64,000 bases of DNA from Candidatus Neomicrothrix sp. UBA2517 (GTDB lineage: Bacteria; Actinomycetota; Acidimicrobiia; Acidimicrobiales; UBA8592), in NCBI GenBank assembly GCA_002341185.1, contig DDNP01000024.1, positions 24,810-88,809 on the forward strand, written 5' to 3'. Both the position numbers and the translations under genes were made by a program. The stretch's first letter is position 1, and each line of letters opens with the position of its first letter. The notes under the pieces are model-generated. The model searched no databases and was not told where the DNA came from. It was given only the letters and a program-made list of their open reading frames with translations. Below are positions 10,501 through 18,449 of the stretch, piece after piece.

Positions 10501-10895
10501 TGGTCGAATCTTTTCAGAAAGGAAAAGGTAGCGGAGCAATGGTCCTATCTCTTAAAGCTGGAGGTACGGGTCTAAATTTAACTGCAGCAAACCATGTAGT
10601 GCTTTATGACAGATGGTGGAATCCCGCAGTTGAAGACCAAGCTAGGGATAGAGTATGGCGAATTGGACAAAAGAAAACAGTAATTGCTCACCGTTTGATT
10701 TGCCCGGGAACTGTCGACGAGCGAGTAGAGGAAGTCGTTGCTGGAAAGCGACAAATAGCTAACCTTGTCCTGCCAAAATCAAGTTCAATTGGTGACCTTG
10801 ATGCGGCTCAATTGCAAGAAGCACTAGGTATTGATTCAGAATCTATGCTCGCTTTCGAATCGGAACAAAAAAATGGGAATAAAGGTCATGAATAG
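7596..10895 (+). CDS. SNF2-family DEAD/DEAH ATPase (HepA-like)
   Basis: The C-terminal ~480 residues are a complete SNF2/RapA-type double RecA motor: Walker A DMGLGKT (about 642-648), DEAQ (about 738), LTGTPIENGLGDLWS, and the C-terminal AGGTGLNLTAANHVV and DRVWRIGQ motifs. The large N-terminal half resembles the DUF3670-type region of actinobacterial SNF2 proteins. Such motors translocate on double-stranded DNA and remodel protein-DNA complexes. The start is uncertain: residues 1-40 look unlike the rest and the next Met is at 7716, but neither has a well-spaced ribosome-binding site. The 3' end overlaps the next gene by 8 nt. Confidence 0.9.
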   Translation: MLWRCHVALPESSALDSCNGSNLQIRINKENKLLNKDDSVMTVRKFEILVQKHLDDRSTSDELLELQSNKPQWIETLFRFLEQTDKNIISVRRQFRGIKRRTVLDDLNSEADRIDEVLTELLGPAPTHETPTIEAEEDASDAEIQLAWRDGRLIAWLGAHKTKTFSHDTILDSLGRLGANSIEWSPSEDLQLPAEQSAPCVSAPISSTLGWLVSLGSDRPETVGATSIWMGLAAGLAVKLVVEGKIYPTLSEVSGTHNRDTGDALFHVRWSPALIDLESHTALVSSTPSAVMVACDETDRHRFLGKVLSDLTDAIVRMAASQVKLPYAPPEIKSREDFGEMVVSGLDGMAFRGDSDYGSDTSRRLIQWAVPVTGIEKFRLLVRLSPPDDSGAWLSEVLVPIEAGGLEPIEVTINTGSETRRKLVNKQISRLERLFPELLRPGGRRRGEVLLSQPEAWDLMTHTGERLKAAGFNVEVPPMSKRKSSPILRITAETKETMVSAQQLADISWSAVFDDVELNADDIERLASEARPLVESKGQWIELDKADLAEAAAALAEFSKKKQMSGAEMLRHALGLEGNALGGITLDGDGWAADLLRSVNALPKDPETTPQGFVGELRSYQADALAWINFLDNAGLGGCLALDMGLGKTPTTLANLANTPRPEPGLVIAPPAVVGNWRVEANRFVPNATVLVHHGPSRARGAALEKIVAEHDIVITTYGTAVRDIDQLKDIQWSKVVLDEAQAIKNPAAETSQQLRKLNAHSRIALTGTPIENGLGDLWSILDWANPDLLGPRNQFIAQLTPEKRIESGNESALKALNGIMVYRRTKSEPAIAAELPDRIDELDHCAMTAEQIGLYKAVVDSLIEETEKSKSGSPQRKGAVLAAITALKQICNHPLNYQDDGLGIEGRSGKLERLYEIIETVFAANERLLVFTHFATWGERLATHLTDRYELPISCYHGGLGRSARDQMVESFQKGKGSGAMVLSLKAGGTGLNLTAANHVVLYDRWWNPAVEDQARDRVWRIGQKKTVIAHRLICPGTVDERVEEVVAGKRQIANLVLPKSSSIGDLDAAQLQEALGIDSESMLAFESEQKNGNKGHE

Positions 10896-11301
10896 ACGAA
10901 ACCCGAGTAGGGGTTCAACCTCTGCTCAACCAATGAATACAACCGGCAGAAAGAAAAGGCGAAGAAATAGAAACAGGTCAGATCCTAAAAAGTTTTGGGG
11001 AAATAAAGAGACTCTTCCATTGCCAATACATAATGTTAAAACTCCAAGAGCTACACAAGCGGTATTGGATTCTCTAGGCAAGCCTCCTATTCCAGGTCAA
11101 GAAGTTCCATCTTTAGAACATTTGGGGGCTATTTATGATCGTTCAGCAGGATTAGCTTTTGCACTAGCTGCTGCTGGTGGGCTTGATAAGCCACTTCCTG
11201 AAGGCATAACAGAAGAAGCCGACCCTATCAACGCCGTAAATGACGATGACCTTTATAACCTGATTCGTCCTGACGATGAGATTGATGGAAACAGACTTTG
11301 A
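10888..11301 (+). CDS. Small basic protein coupled to the SNF2 ATPase, function unknown
   Basis: This 137-residue protein is not recognised. Its first 40 residues are strongly basic (GRKKRRRNRNR), as in nucleic-acid-binding tails, and the rest is acidic with a short conserved-looking segment SLEHLGAIYDRSAGLAFAL. The ATG at 10888 is chosen over an earlier one at 10831 because AAAGG precedes it and it lies in an ATGAATAG overlap with the SNF2 stop. The overlap suggests translational coupling, so it may be a partner of the motor; that is inference only. It ends 4 nt before the convergent DUF2797 gene. Confidence 0.72.
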   Translation: MNRRNPSRGSTSAQPMNTTGRKKRRRNRNRSDPKKFWGNKETLPLPIHNVKTPRATQAVLDSLGKPPIPGQEVPSLEHLGAIYDRSAGLAFALAAAGGLDKPLPEGITEEADPINAVNDDDLYNLIRPDDEIDGNRL

Positions 11302-11305
11302 CACT

Positions 11306-12223
11306 TCAAAATAACTTTTCCTGCACACTTAATTGATCGCCACCAAACTCACCCAACTCAACTGCAAGCCCTAAAATTTCATCTAGGTCAGCTACTAACG
11401 TCATCCCTGAACTATGGTCTAGGGCTGCGACCTTTCCGATAACGCTTGCAACCTTCACATCGTGGCTTCCTGCTGAAAGACTATTTGGATATTTTTTGAT
11501 ATTCGCCCAGCACCCCTCATAGGCATGTTCATTTTCCCAATTACAATCAATTTTTGTACTCTCTTCAGACTTAGCAGACGAGATGCATCGCTCCACTTCT
11601 ATTGATGCTGCATTAACAATCTCTCTTAGTGCATCTAACTTTAAAGGGTTCAGTAATCCGTCTATTTTTTTTCGTGTTGAAATTGCTTGCCCAATTCCTA
11701 ATTTCTCCGTGATTAGGTCTTCTAAGATGCGCACTGAAATCCCATCGGGTGTCTCAGCTACTAGATTTGCATAAATCGCTCCTTGTTCGAGAAGCCGTGT
11801 TTGGACACGAACGGAGGCACTTGTTCCTACTTTTATTGATCCGTCAAAAAATCCAGCTATGTAGAGAATGTTTGGTCGTTCCATACGCTTTAAGATTTCG
11901 GCTGAAGTTATCTCTGGCTCTCTGGTATGAACATTGTGGAATTGTGCTGCATAGATATTATCTCTGCGATTACAGGCACCACATTTTCTACCTTTGATAA
12001 CTAATTTTTCACACGAGTCTAAGGTTCTGTTCTCTGACTTTGAATCATAGTTAACGCATATTCGTTTAATGGGTGAGATCACTTGATACGTAAGAGAGTG
12101 CGTAATTAGGTCGACACTTGTGACTCTATCTGTCTCCTGATCGAATATTTGACCATAGGGTTGATCATTTTTCCAGAATATTCGTAAGTACGAGACTATT
12201 CGGTTTTGAGAATTAGAGATCAT
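11306..12223 (-). CDS. DUF2797 family protein
   Basis: This 305-residue protein matches the DUF2797 family as I know it: an N-terminal domain of about 90 residues, a CGAC cysteine pair (KGRKCGACNRRD) likely binding a metal, and a central segment with IKVGTSASVRVQTRLLEQGA followed by a conserved glutamate region. The central part recalls a GIY-YIG-like fold, but catalytic residues are not clear and no activity is established. It is divergent from the ThrH-like gene and convergent with the small basic gene. The ribosome-binding site is weak. Confidence 0.72.
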   Translation of the reverse strand: MISNSQNRIVSYLRIFWKNDQPYGQIFDQETDRVTSVDLITHSLTYQVISPIKRICVNYDSKSENRTLDSCEKLVIKGRKCGACNRRDNIYAAQFHNVHTREPEITSAEILKRMERPNILYIAGFFDGSIKVGTSASVRVQTRLLEQGAIYANLVAETPDGISVRILEDLITEKLGIGQAISTRKKIDGLLNPLKLDALREIVNAASIEVERCISSAKSEESTKIDCNWENEHAYEGCWANIKKYPNSLSAGSHDVKVASVIGKVAALDHSSGMTLVADLDEILGLAVELGEFGGDQLSVQEKLF

Positions 12224-12287
12224 ATTTTCATTCTAAATGCTTTAAACGGTGTACGGTCAGAGTGTTCTAAAGCTATCGTTCCTAATT

Positions 12288-12920
12288 ATGGAATCTTCCC
12301 CCCCATCCCAATTTCTTGTTACCCTCGATGTTGAAGGTGTATTAACACCAGAGATATGGATAGCTGTAGCTGACCATTTCGGCATCGATGCGTTAAAGAA
12401 GACTACAAAGGATGAACCTGATTATCAGTTACTTATGGAAGAACGCATAAGGTTGATCAATAAGCACAATATCAGTTTGCCAGATATCCAATCCGTGATT
12501 TCATTATTGTCTCCCCTTGATGGTGCTTTGGATTTTTTGACTGAACTCCGTTCAACTGTTTCAGTTGTACTCCTTTCTGATACTTTTGAGGAATTCATTG
12601 GTCCGTTGATGGTTCAGTTGCAGAATCCTCTAGTTTTGTGCCACAGGCTCGTTATCAACGATGACGGATATATTTCAAGTTTTACTGAGCGGACTCCAAA
12701 CCAAAAGTTTGAAGCCGTTCGTGCTTTTCAGAAGTTAAATTATCAGGTAATCGCAGCAGGCGATTCGTACAACGATTTATCCATGATCGACCAGGCTGAC
12801 GCAGGGTTTTTATTTAGAGCGCCAGATCATGTCCGTACGGAGCGATCCGATTTAACATGTTTCGATGGCTACAGCGATCTACTCTCGTCAGTCACTGCGA
12901 TTATTGAAAATGGTCACTAA
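12288..12920 (+). CDS. thrH: ThrH-like phosphoserine phosphatase / phosphoserine:homoserine phosphotransferase
   Basis: This HAD-superfamily protein resembles Pseudomonas ThrH along its whole length: DVEGVLTPEIWIA (nucleophile Asp14), a central LLSDTFEEF segment, and GDSYND (Asp159) for magnesium binding. ThrH removes phosphate from phosphoserine and can transfer it to homoserine, linking serine and threonine metabolism. The start at 12288 is chosen because ThrH proteins begin only a few residues before the nucleophile; an in-frame ATG at 12249 would add 13 unmatched residues. The end overlaps the convergent P450 gene by 4 nt. Confidence 0.85.
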   Translation: MESSPPSQFLVTLDVEGVLTPEIWIAVADHFGIDALKKTTKDEPDYQLLMEERIRLINKHNISLPDIQSVISLLSPLDGALDFLTELRSTVSVVLLSDTFEEFIGPLMVQLQNPLVLCHRLVINDDGYISSFTERTPNQKFEAVRAFQKLNYQVIAAGDSYNDLSMIDQADAGFLFRAPDHVRTERSDLTCFDGYSDLLSSVTAIIENGH

Positions 12921-14122
12921 TCCCATCTGACAGGCAAACTTGCAAACCCTTTCAATACACCTGCTGTAGTTTGTGTTGGAGGACCATTTTCACGTATTTT
13001 CGGTAATCTTTCAATTATCGCTTTCAGAGCGACTTTGCCTTCAAGACGGCTTAGTGGTGCGCCAAGACAATAATGCGACCCGACCCCAAATGATGCATGA
13101 TTGCGGAGATTTTTAGGATCCCTGCTGATATCAAATACATCCGGATCACTCCATAGGTTTGGGTCTCTATTGGCTGAACCGAACATCATACAAACCTTTG
13201 AATCAGCAGGCACTCTAACTCCGTGAATAGTGGTTTCTTCTGTATTGGTTCTGAATAAACCATGAACTGGGGCGTCGAACCGAAGACTTTCTTCAATTGC
13301 ATTTGGAATTAACTCCGGTTTTGATTTAAGTAGCTCAAATTGCCTTGGATTTTCCATGAGTTGATGCAGAACGTTTCCTATCATGAGAGTTGTTGTTTCC
13401 GATCCGGCTACTAAAAGGAATTGACAAAATCCAAGAATTTTCTTTGTTGAGAGTTTCTCCCCTTTATTGGTTACTGTAAGAAGTCGTGTTAATAAGTCTT
13501 CAGGGACCTCCCAACCACTGAGCAGAAGATCTTTCCTTTCCTCGATATGGTTGCCAAAATATTCAAAGAAATCTTGATAAGCTGCTTTCACCCTAGCGGA
13601 CGCTTCTCGCCCTTTTGTAGCAGCGACAGATTCGGCCATCGGAAGAACCCAACTTCGTAAAAGCCCGATATCAGTTGTAGGAGTTCCGAGCAACCAACAC
13701 ATGACAGTTAACGGAATTGGAGCTGCGAATTCCTTAATTATGTCTCCCGACATATTCTCTTCAAAATCATCAATCAGTTGTTCAGTTAAATCAGCAATAT
13801 CCATTTCCATCTTTTCAATTACTGACGCTTTAAAAATTCTTGAGATTGCAATCCGCTCTTGTGTATGCACTGGTGGGTCGCTTGAAACAAGCACTCCGAC
13901 TCCTGGTTCCGAATAAGCTAAACCTGGGCCAAACTTTGAAGACCAAGTTTTCTCATCTCGTAAAGCTGCCGTTATATCTTCTCCTCTTGTTAGCGTGAAA
14001 TGGGGAGATGGTTCGATGGTGTGATGAACCGGACACTTGTCTCTCAATAAGGCCATCACACTTGTTGGATCATCAATAAAATTTTGATCAGCGAAATTAA
14101 AAGTAATATCGTTTGGATTCAT
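12917..14122 (-). CDS. Cytochrome P450
   Basis: This 401-residue soluble P450 has all core motifs: the I-helix AGSETT (239-244), the K-helix ExxR (Glu278, Arg281), and the heme-binding loop FGVGSHYCLG with Cys352 as the thiolate ligand. Length is normal for bacterial class I P450s, which need separate ferredoxin and reductase partners; none is seen nearby. An AGGAAA ribosome-binding site overlaps the stop of the upstream flavoprotein gene, so it is co-transcribed with that gene and probably the acyl-CoA dehydrogenase. Substrate unknown; sterols, terpenes or fatty acids are usual in this family. Confidence 0.92.
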   Translation of the reverse strand: MNPNDITFNFADQNFIDDPTSVMALLRDKCPVHHTIEPSPHFTLTRGEDITAALRDEKTWSSKFGPGLAYSEPGVGVLVSSDPPVHTQERIAISRIFKASVIEKMEMDIADLTEQLIDDFEENMSGDIIKEFAAPIPLTVMCWLLGTPTTDIGLLRSWVLPMAESVAATKGREASARVKAAYQDFFEYFGNHIEERKDLLLSGWEVPEDLLTRLLTVTNKGEKLSTKKILGFCQFLLVAGSETTTLMIGNVLHQLMENPRQFELLKSKPELIPNAIEESLRFDAPVHGLFRTNTEETTIHGVRVPADSKVCMMFGSANRDPNLWSDPDVFDISRDPKNLRNHASFGVGSHYCLGAPLSRLEGKVALKAIIERLPKIRENGPPTQTTAGVLKGFASLPVRWD

Positions 14123-14128
14123 TTTTTC

Positions 14129-16096
14129 CTAAAATGAGCGCACAAGATTCGCTGCTTGATGGATTGCAGCTTGAATTCCATTTGTCCCCGAGGCATCACC
14201 AATAGTGTGAATTTTAGTTTTCATTTCTGTGAATTGGTCTACAAGATAATCGCCTAATTCTCTATTTGGGTGATTATAGGTAACTAAAGCCACTGTGTTG
14301 GCTTGCACTCTCCTTTTGCGTTCTGTGAATGGGACTCCTATCATAACTTCATCTTGAGTTATGGCTTGGATGTAATGTCCGCCGATGAAGTCAAAATCTT
14401 GCGACATGAGCCGCTCTCTTGCTGCTTCAACGGTAGCCGGTGGGTACGGAAGCGAAGCGCCGAGGCTCTCATATCTGCTAACAACAGTTACTTGCATTCC
14501 TCGTTCAAGAAGAGCGTCCGCTACCGAAATTGCTTCAAATGTTCCTGTGTCATCGAAAACAACTGCGGGCCCTTCCGTATTGACTCTTCCACCGAATCCG
14601 AGAACATCCCAACTGCTATAAACATGATCTAAATCAAAGCCTCTTAAAGGAGCAATCGGCGTTGTCAACTGGAACCCATCTGTTCGAGGCGTTGATCCGG
14701 TGGCTAGAATAATCCGGTCCGGAGATATTTCATTGACCAAGTCGGGGTCTACTAGCGAATTCAAAGTTACGTTTATTTTGAGGCGTTCCATTTCTGCTTC
14801 AAGCCATTTTGTGATTGCGCCAATATCAGCTCGATGCGGTGCAGTTGCAGCAATCTTTACTTGTCCCCCCAGTCGCTTATTTGCTTCATGCAGGTGTACT
14901 TCATGTCCGAGTATTGCAGCTGTTCGGGCTGCTTCGAGCCCAGCAGGTCCACCTCCGACAATTAGGATCTTTTCCGTTAATTTTGGCTTTTCGGTAGGTT
15001 CGAATGTAACTTCTGTTTCTTGTGCGGCTGCGATATTAACGACACAACCAAGTTTTCCCGTTGACATAATTTGTCCAACACAACCAAAGTTTGACCCAAT
15101 GCAGGGACGGATTAGGTCTGTGTTGCCTTGTTTCGCTTTATTAACTAGTCCAGGGTCGGCTATCAGGGCACGAACCATGGATACCATATCAGCCTGTCCT
15201 TCGCTTACAATCGTGTCGGCTTGATCCAGTGTCATTATCCGTCCGACAACAATTGTTGGTTTTGTCAACTGTTTTATTATCGGCTGATTCGCTTGCATTT
15301 CGTGGCCCAGAGGGTCATCCATAGGAGAGAGTAGTTTATGGAAACGCCAGTATGACCCCATATGGAGTGAAATATAGTCAACATGAGGTTCAACTATTTT
15401 TGCTATTTCCGCGTTATCTTCAGCTGTCAACCCTCCGGGTATATATTCTTCGTTGGGTAGCCTTATGCCTACACAAATGTCGTTACCTACTTCTTCTCGA
15501 ATGGCGTGGATAATGTCCATAAGGAATCTCATACGGTTCTCTAGAGAACCTCCGTATTGGTCTGTTCGTATGTTATTCGCAGGTGAAAGGAATTGTTCGA
15601 TGAGGTATCCGCTAGAGGCATGTATGTCGACTCCATCAAGGCCACCATCTCTACACCTGCGAGCAGCGTCAGCGAACGACCGAACCATCTCATCAATCAT
15701 TGAGAGAGTCATCTCTACCGGAATTCCACCAGCTATGGGGTTTGGAATGGGGCTTGCGGAAATCTGGGTTGTTCCTTTCCCTGGGCCACGTGCAGATCCT
15801 GGATGGTAGATTTGCTGGAGCATTTTCATACCGTGTGGTTTGAGGGCGGTGCTTAACTCCTTGTAGAAATCAATAACTGAATCATCATGTAATGGGATGA
15901 TGCTCCTCATAGCAGGTGAAGAAAGATGAACACTTGTTGCTTCGAGCGTGCTCATTCCTACTCCACCGACTGCACGTGCTTCATGGTATGCAATAAGTCG
16001 CTTGAGCGGTAACGCTGTTGAATGAGCTGAGCGAACGATTCTATTTGGAATAGTAATCGGCCCAACTTTGATTGGTTGAAATAATTGCTCGTACAT
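14129..16096 (-). CDS. NADH:flavin oxidoreductase, 2,4-dienoyl-CoA reductase type, with altered Fe-S motif
   Basis: This 655-residue protein has the FadH/trimethylamine-dehydrogenase layout: an N-terminal FMN TIM barrel (from MYEQLFQPIKVG), a 4Fe-4S linker, and a C-terminal FAD/NAD domain starting ILIVGGGPAGLEAA. The cluster motif should be C-x2-C-x3-C-x11-C; here it is C332, Ser335, C339, C351, so the second cysteine is serine. The start at 16096 is preferred over 16111 because GGAGGGGGAA lies just before it. It precedes the P450 and follows an acyl-CoA dehydrogenase by 35 nt, which points to reduction of an unsaturated CoA ester or cyclic enone. Confidence 0.85.
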   Translation of the reverse strand: MYEQLFQPIKVGPITIPNRIVRSAHSTALPLKRLIAYHEARAVGGVGMSTLEATSVHLSSPAMRSIIPLHDDSVIDFYKELSTALKPHGMKMLQQIYHPGSARGPGKGTTQISASPIPNPIAGGIPVEMTLSMIDEMVRSFADAARRCRDGGLDGVDIHASSGYLIEQFLSPANNIRTDQYGGSLENRMRFLMDIIHAIREEVGNDICVGIRLPNEEYIPGGLTAEDNAEIAKIVEPHVDYISLHMGSYWRFHKLLSPMDDPLGHEMQANQPIIKQLTKPTIVVGRIMTLDQADTIVSEGQADMVSMVRALIADPGLVNKAKQGNTDLIRPCIGSNFGCVGQIMSTGKLGCVVNIAAAQETEVTFEPTEKPKLTEKILIVGGGPAGLEAARTAAILGHEVHLHEANKRLGGQVKIAATAPHRADIGAITKWLEAEMERLKINVTLNSLVDPDLVNEISPDRIILATGSTPRTDGFQLTTPIAPLRGFDLDHVYSSWDVLGFGGRVNTEGPAVVFDDTGTFEAISVADALLERGMQVTVVSRYESLGASLPYPPATVEAARERLMSQDFDFIGGHYIQAITQDEVMIGVPFTERKRRVQANTVALVTYNHPNRELGDYLVDQFTEMKTKIHTIGDASGTNGIQAAIHQAANLVRSF

Positions 16097-16131
16097 GGCT
16101 TCCCCCTCCATTAAAGCACTGATAATAGTTT

Positions 16132-17253
16132 CTATCCTCGTGGTTCCCTGTCAAGTCCGAGTACGCGTTCTCCGAGAATATTGCGCATTACATTCGATGT
16201 TCCCCCCATTATCGTGTACGCAGGGGCGTAGGCTAAGCCTTTGGTTACCTGATTATCAAGGAGGGCTTTGGGTCCAAGTATCCGGTTTACAAACTGGGCT
16301 ACATTCCATTCATGTTCGGTGCAGAAGCATTTTGTGGCTGCGCTGAAACCTGGTGGTGCTTGTTGGAGAGTCTCACGGTACACGAGGAGTCTTCCTATAT
16401 GGTATCCGGTTTCAAGTTTGCTAATCTCTTGCCGAATTAACGAATCAGATAGATTCGCGCATTTTTTTGCTTCGTCGTAGAGTGCTTTATTGGATACAAG
16501 CCTGTCGATACCGCCTCGTTCATGTTCAAGTTGCTTCATCGTTTGTTTAAAAGCTGCTCCTTCTTGCCCTACAAGATTCTCTACTGGAACTTCTACATCG
16601 TTGAAATACACTTCACAAAAGTGTCTATTGAGTGTCATATCAGTGATGGGCCTGACTTCAATACCAGGCAAGTTCATGGGAACGATGATTTCTGAGATCC
16701 CTCGATGGGGAGGACCTTCAGAATTAGTTCTGCAGATCAGATAGCAGAAATCTGCCACTTCTCCGAAACTCGTCCAGATCTTTTGACCGTTTACTCGAAA
16801 GATGTTTCCGTCACGTTCTGCTGATGTTGATAAGGACGCTAGATCTGACCCGCTGTCGGGTTCGCTCATACCTATGCACCATGTTGTTTCTCCGGTGAGC
16901 ATCTTCGGTAAGTACTCTGCTTTTTGGTCATCGGTGCCGTAAGTTATAACTGTTGGTCCCATTTGTCGGTCTGCGAACCACATTGCTGCGATCGGAGCCC
17001 CAGCAGCGATCATTTCTTCGGCTACGATAACGCGTTCGATAGGTGGACGTTCTTGCCCGCCGTGTTCTTTGGGCCATCCCATTCCGATCCAACCATTTTT
17101 AGCCATGGTCTGTGCGAATTCTTTTGAAAATCCGTTGATCCAACTGTCGTTAAAGCGTCCGTGCTTTTCTACGCCTTTATCTGCCACTTCACGGGCCTGT
17201 TCACGCAATTGTTGTTGTTTATCTGTGAAGGCGAATTCAAGGGTGCTTGTCAT
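16132..17253 (-). CDS. Acyl-CoA dehydrogenase family protein
   Basis: This 373-residue flavoprotein has the family signature MSEPDSGSDLASL and the C-terminal GGTSNVMRNILGERVLGL, with the FAD-binding middle and helical C-terminal domains in order. Acyl-CoA dehydrogenases form the 2,3 double bond of acyl-CoA thioesters. The position that carries the catalytic glutamate in YEGT-type enzymes is glycine here, and the usual GTSEI is GTSNV. Either another glutamate serves as base, or this is one subunit of a heteromeric enzyme. GAGG lies about 9 nt before the ATG. It lies between peroxiredoxin and the dienoyl-CoA-reductase-like gene. Confidence 0.9.
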   Translation of the reverse strand: MTSTLEFAFTDKQQQLREQAREVADKGVEKHGRFNDSWINGFSKEFAQTMAKNGWIGMGWPKEHGGQERPPIERVIVAEEMIAAGAPIAAMWFADRQMGPTVITYGTDDQKAEYLPKMLTGETTWCIGMSEPDSGSDLASLSTSAERDGNIFRVNGQKIWTSFGEVADFCYLICRTNSEGPPHRGISEIIVPMNLPGIEVRPITDMTLNRHFCEVYFNDVEVPVENLVGQEGAAFKQTMKQLEHERGGIDRLVSNKALYDEAKKCANLSDSLIRQEISKLETGYHIGRLLVYRETLQQAPPGFSAATKCFCTEHEWNVAQFVNRILGPKALLDNQVTKGLAYAPAYTIMGGTSNVMRNILGERVLGLDREPRG

Positions 17254-17267
17254 CTACTTAAGCCTCG

Positions 17268-17750
17268 TTAGCGTAGTTCGTTTACTTTCGTGAGGATTTC
17301 TTCGGCGTGTTCTTTGGTTTTGGGTTTGGTGAACACATGCACGATTTTTCCTTTCGGGTCAATGAGGAATGTTGTGCGGTGAAGCCCCATATAGGTTTTC
17401 CCATAGTTTTTTTTCTCTCCCCATACACCATACTTTTCGATGATTTTGTGATCAGTATCAGCTACGAGAGGGAATGATAGGTCATATTTTTTTGCGAATT
17501 TTTCGTGGCTTGCATTCGCATCCGGTGAGATTCCTATCACTTGAATATCGTATTTCTTGAGGGTTCCTAGATTGTCTTGAAGGTTGCAGGCTTGATTTGT
17601 GCAACCTGGCGTGTTGTCCTTTGGGTAAAAGTAGACTGCAGTATATTGCCCGAGAAAGTCTGACAGTTTAATTTTGTCGCCGGTGAAAGTAACTGATTGA
17701 AAAGCGGGTGCTTTCTTTCCAACAGGTAAAGGTTGTGCTTGTGTATTCAT
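17268..17750 (-). CDS. bcp: Thioredoxin-dependent peroxiredoxin, PrxQ/BCP type
   Basis: This 160-residue thiol peroxidase reduces hydrogen peroxide and organic hydroperoxides. The peroxidatic cysteine is Cys50 in FYPKDNTPGCT and the resolving cysteine is Cys55, the five-residue spacing of the alpha PrxQ subgroup. Both are ordinary cysteine codons, not UGA. Length is normal and no signal peptide is present, so it is cytoplasmic. AAAGGA precedes the ATG. It ends 14 nt before the acyl-CoA dehydrogenase gene and may protect the oxidative pathway encoded around it. Confidence 0.93.
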   Translation of the reverse strand: MNTQAQPLPVGKKAPAFQSVTFTGDKIKLSDFLGQYTAVYFYPKDNTPGCTNQACNLQDNLGTLKKYDIQVIGISPDANASHEKFAKKYDLSFPLVADTDHKIIEKYGVWGEKKNYGKTYMGLHRTTFLIDPKGKIVHVFTKPKTKEHAEEILTKVNELR

Positions 17751-17792
17751 AAAGTCCTTTGGTCCATATTGTTATTCTACCACTTAGTTTTT

Positions 17793-18383
17793 TTAGCTAG
17801 AAATCATCTCAGAAGTGACAAGTTTTTCCTCTACGTCAGATACGAGCACTTTGATTATATAGTCCATACTGTCTTTAGTTGAGACGGGAAGTGTTAGTTG
17901 CCCGTTTTGATGCAGTGATGAAAATCCGCAGATGGTTGAGAGTACGAGTCTGTTCCAATGGGTGATTACTGAGTCATCAATGCCAGCATTGTGGAGTATG
18001 GTGTGCATTGGATAGCTAACGTCCTGAATGGCTTCAAGTATTTGGGGATCGGTTCCCGGTGGGTAAATTGACGCTGCGAATTCGGCTGGATGCTCCAGAG
18101 CGAAATCGAACTGTGCCTTTAGGACGGATCGAACAGCATCAATACCGGCAACACCTATAGCTGCTTGATTTAACCGTTGTGCAAGCTTTTGCAAGCTACG
18201 TAACGCAATCTCTCGCTGAAGTCCTTGTGTGCCGTCCACATGCGCATAGAGTGATTGCACTCGGATGCCTAAGCGTGCGGCAACAGCCGTCATCGTAACT
18301 ACTTGCACATTCTGTGTTTCTTCGAGTAGCTCATAGGCGGTATCTACGACGTCAGCTTTTGAGATTCCGAGGCGTGCAGCCAT
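17793..18383 (-). CDS. TetR/AcrR family transcriptional regulator
   Basis: This 196-residue protein has an N-terminal helix-turn-helix (TAVAARLGIRVQSLYAHVDG, about residues 31-50) and an unrecognised ligand-binding C-terminus. The start at 18383 is preferred to 18443 because AGAGGAAAA immediately precedes it. It is transcribed away from the operon at 18437-22648, and a perfect 19-bp palindrome lies between them over its own predicted -35 box. It is therefore the likely repressor of itself and of the selenoprotein operon. Ligand unknown. Confidence 0.85.
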   Translation of the reverse strand: MAARLGISKADVVDTAYELLEETQNVQVVTMTAVAARLGIRVQSLYAHVDGTQGLQREIALRSLQKLAQRLNQAAIGVAGIDAVRSVLKAQFDFALEHPAEFAASIYPPGTDPQILEAIQDVSYPMHTILHNAGIDDSVITHWNRLVLSTICGFSSLHQNGQLTLPVSTKDSMDYIIKVLVSDVEEKLVTSEMISS

Positions 18384-18415
18384 TTTTCCTCTATTCAGGT
18401 TGCTATTTATGTCTA

Positions 18416-18443
18416 AATATATCAGACTTATATCTAATGTCAT
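18416..18443 (-). promoter_or_regulatory. Predicted promoter of the TetR gene
   Basis: On the minus strand a -35 box ATGACA (18438-18443, five of six consensus positions) is separated by 16 nt from an extended -10 box TGATATATT, whose hexamer TATATT is at 18416-18421. The TetR start codon follows about 33 nt downstream with its own ribosome-binding site. The -35 box lies inside the 19-bp palindrome, which is the expected arrangement for autorepression. Confidence 0.5.
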
Positions 18444-18449
18444 TAGATA
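18431..18449. promoter_or_regulatory. Perfect 19-bp palindrome, likely TetR operator
   Basis: The sequence TATCTAATGTCATTAGATA is a perfect inverted repeat of 9-bp arms around a single base. Size and symmetry fit a TetR-family operator. It overlaps the predicted -35 box of the TetR gene and the first codons of the divergent gene starting at 18437 or 18449, so one bound dimer could block both directions. I see no second copy in the window. Confidence 0.65.
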
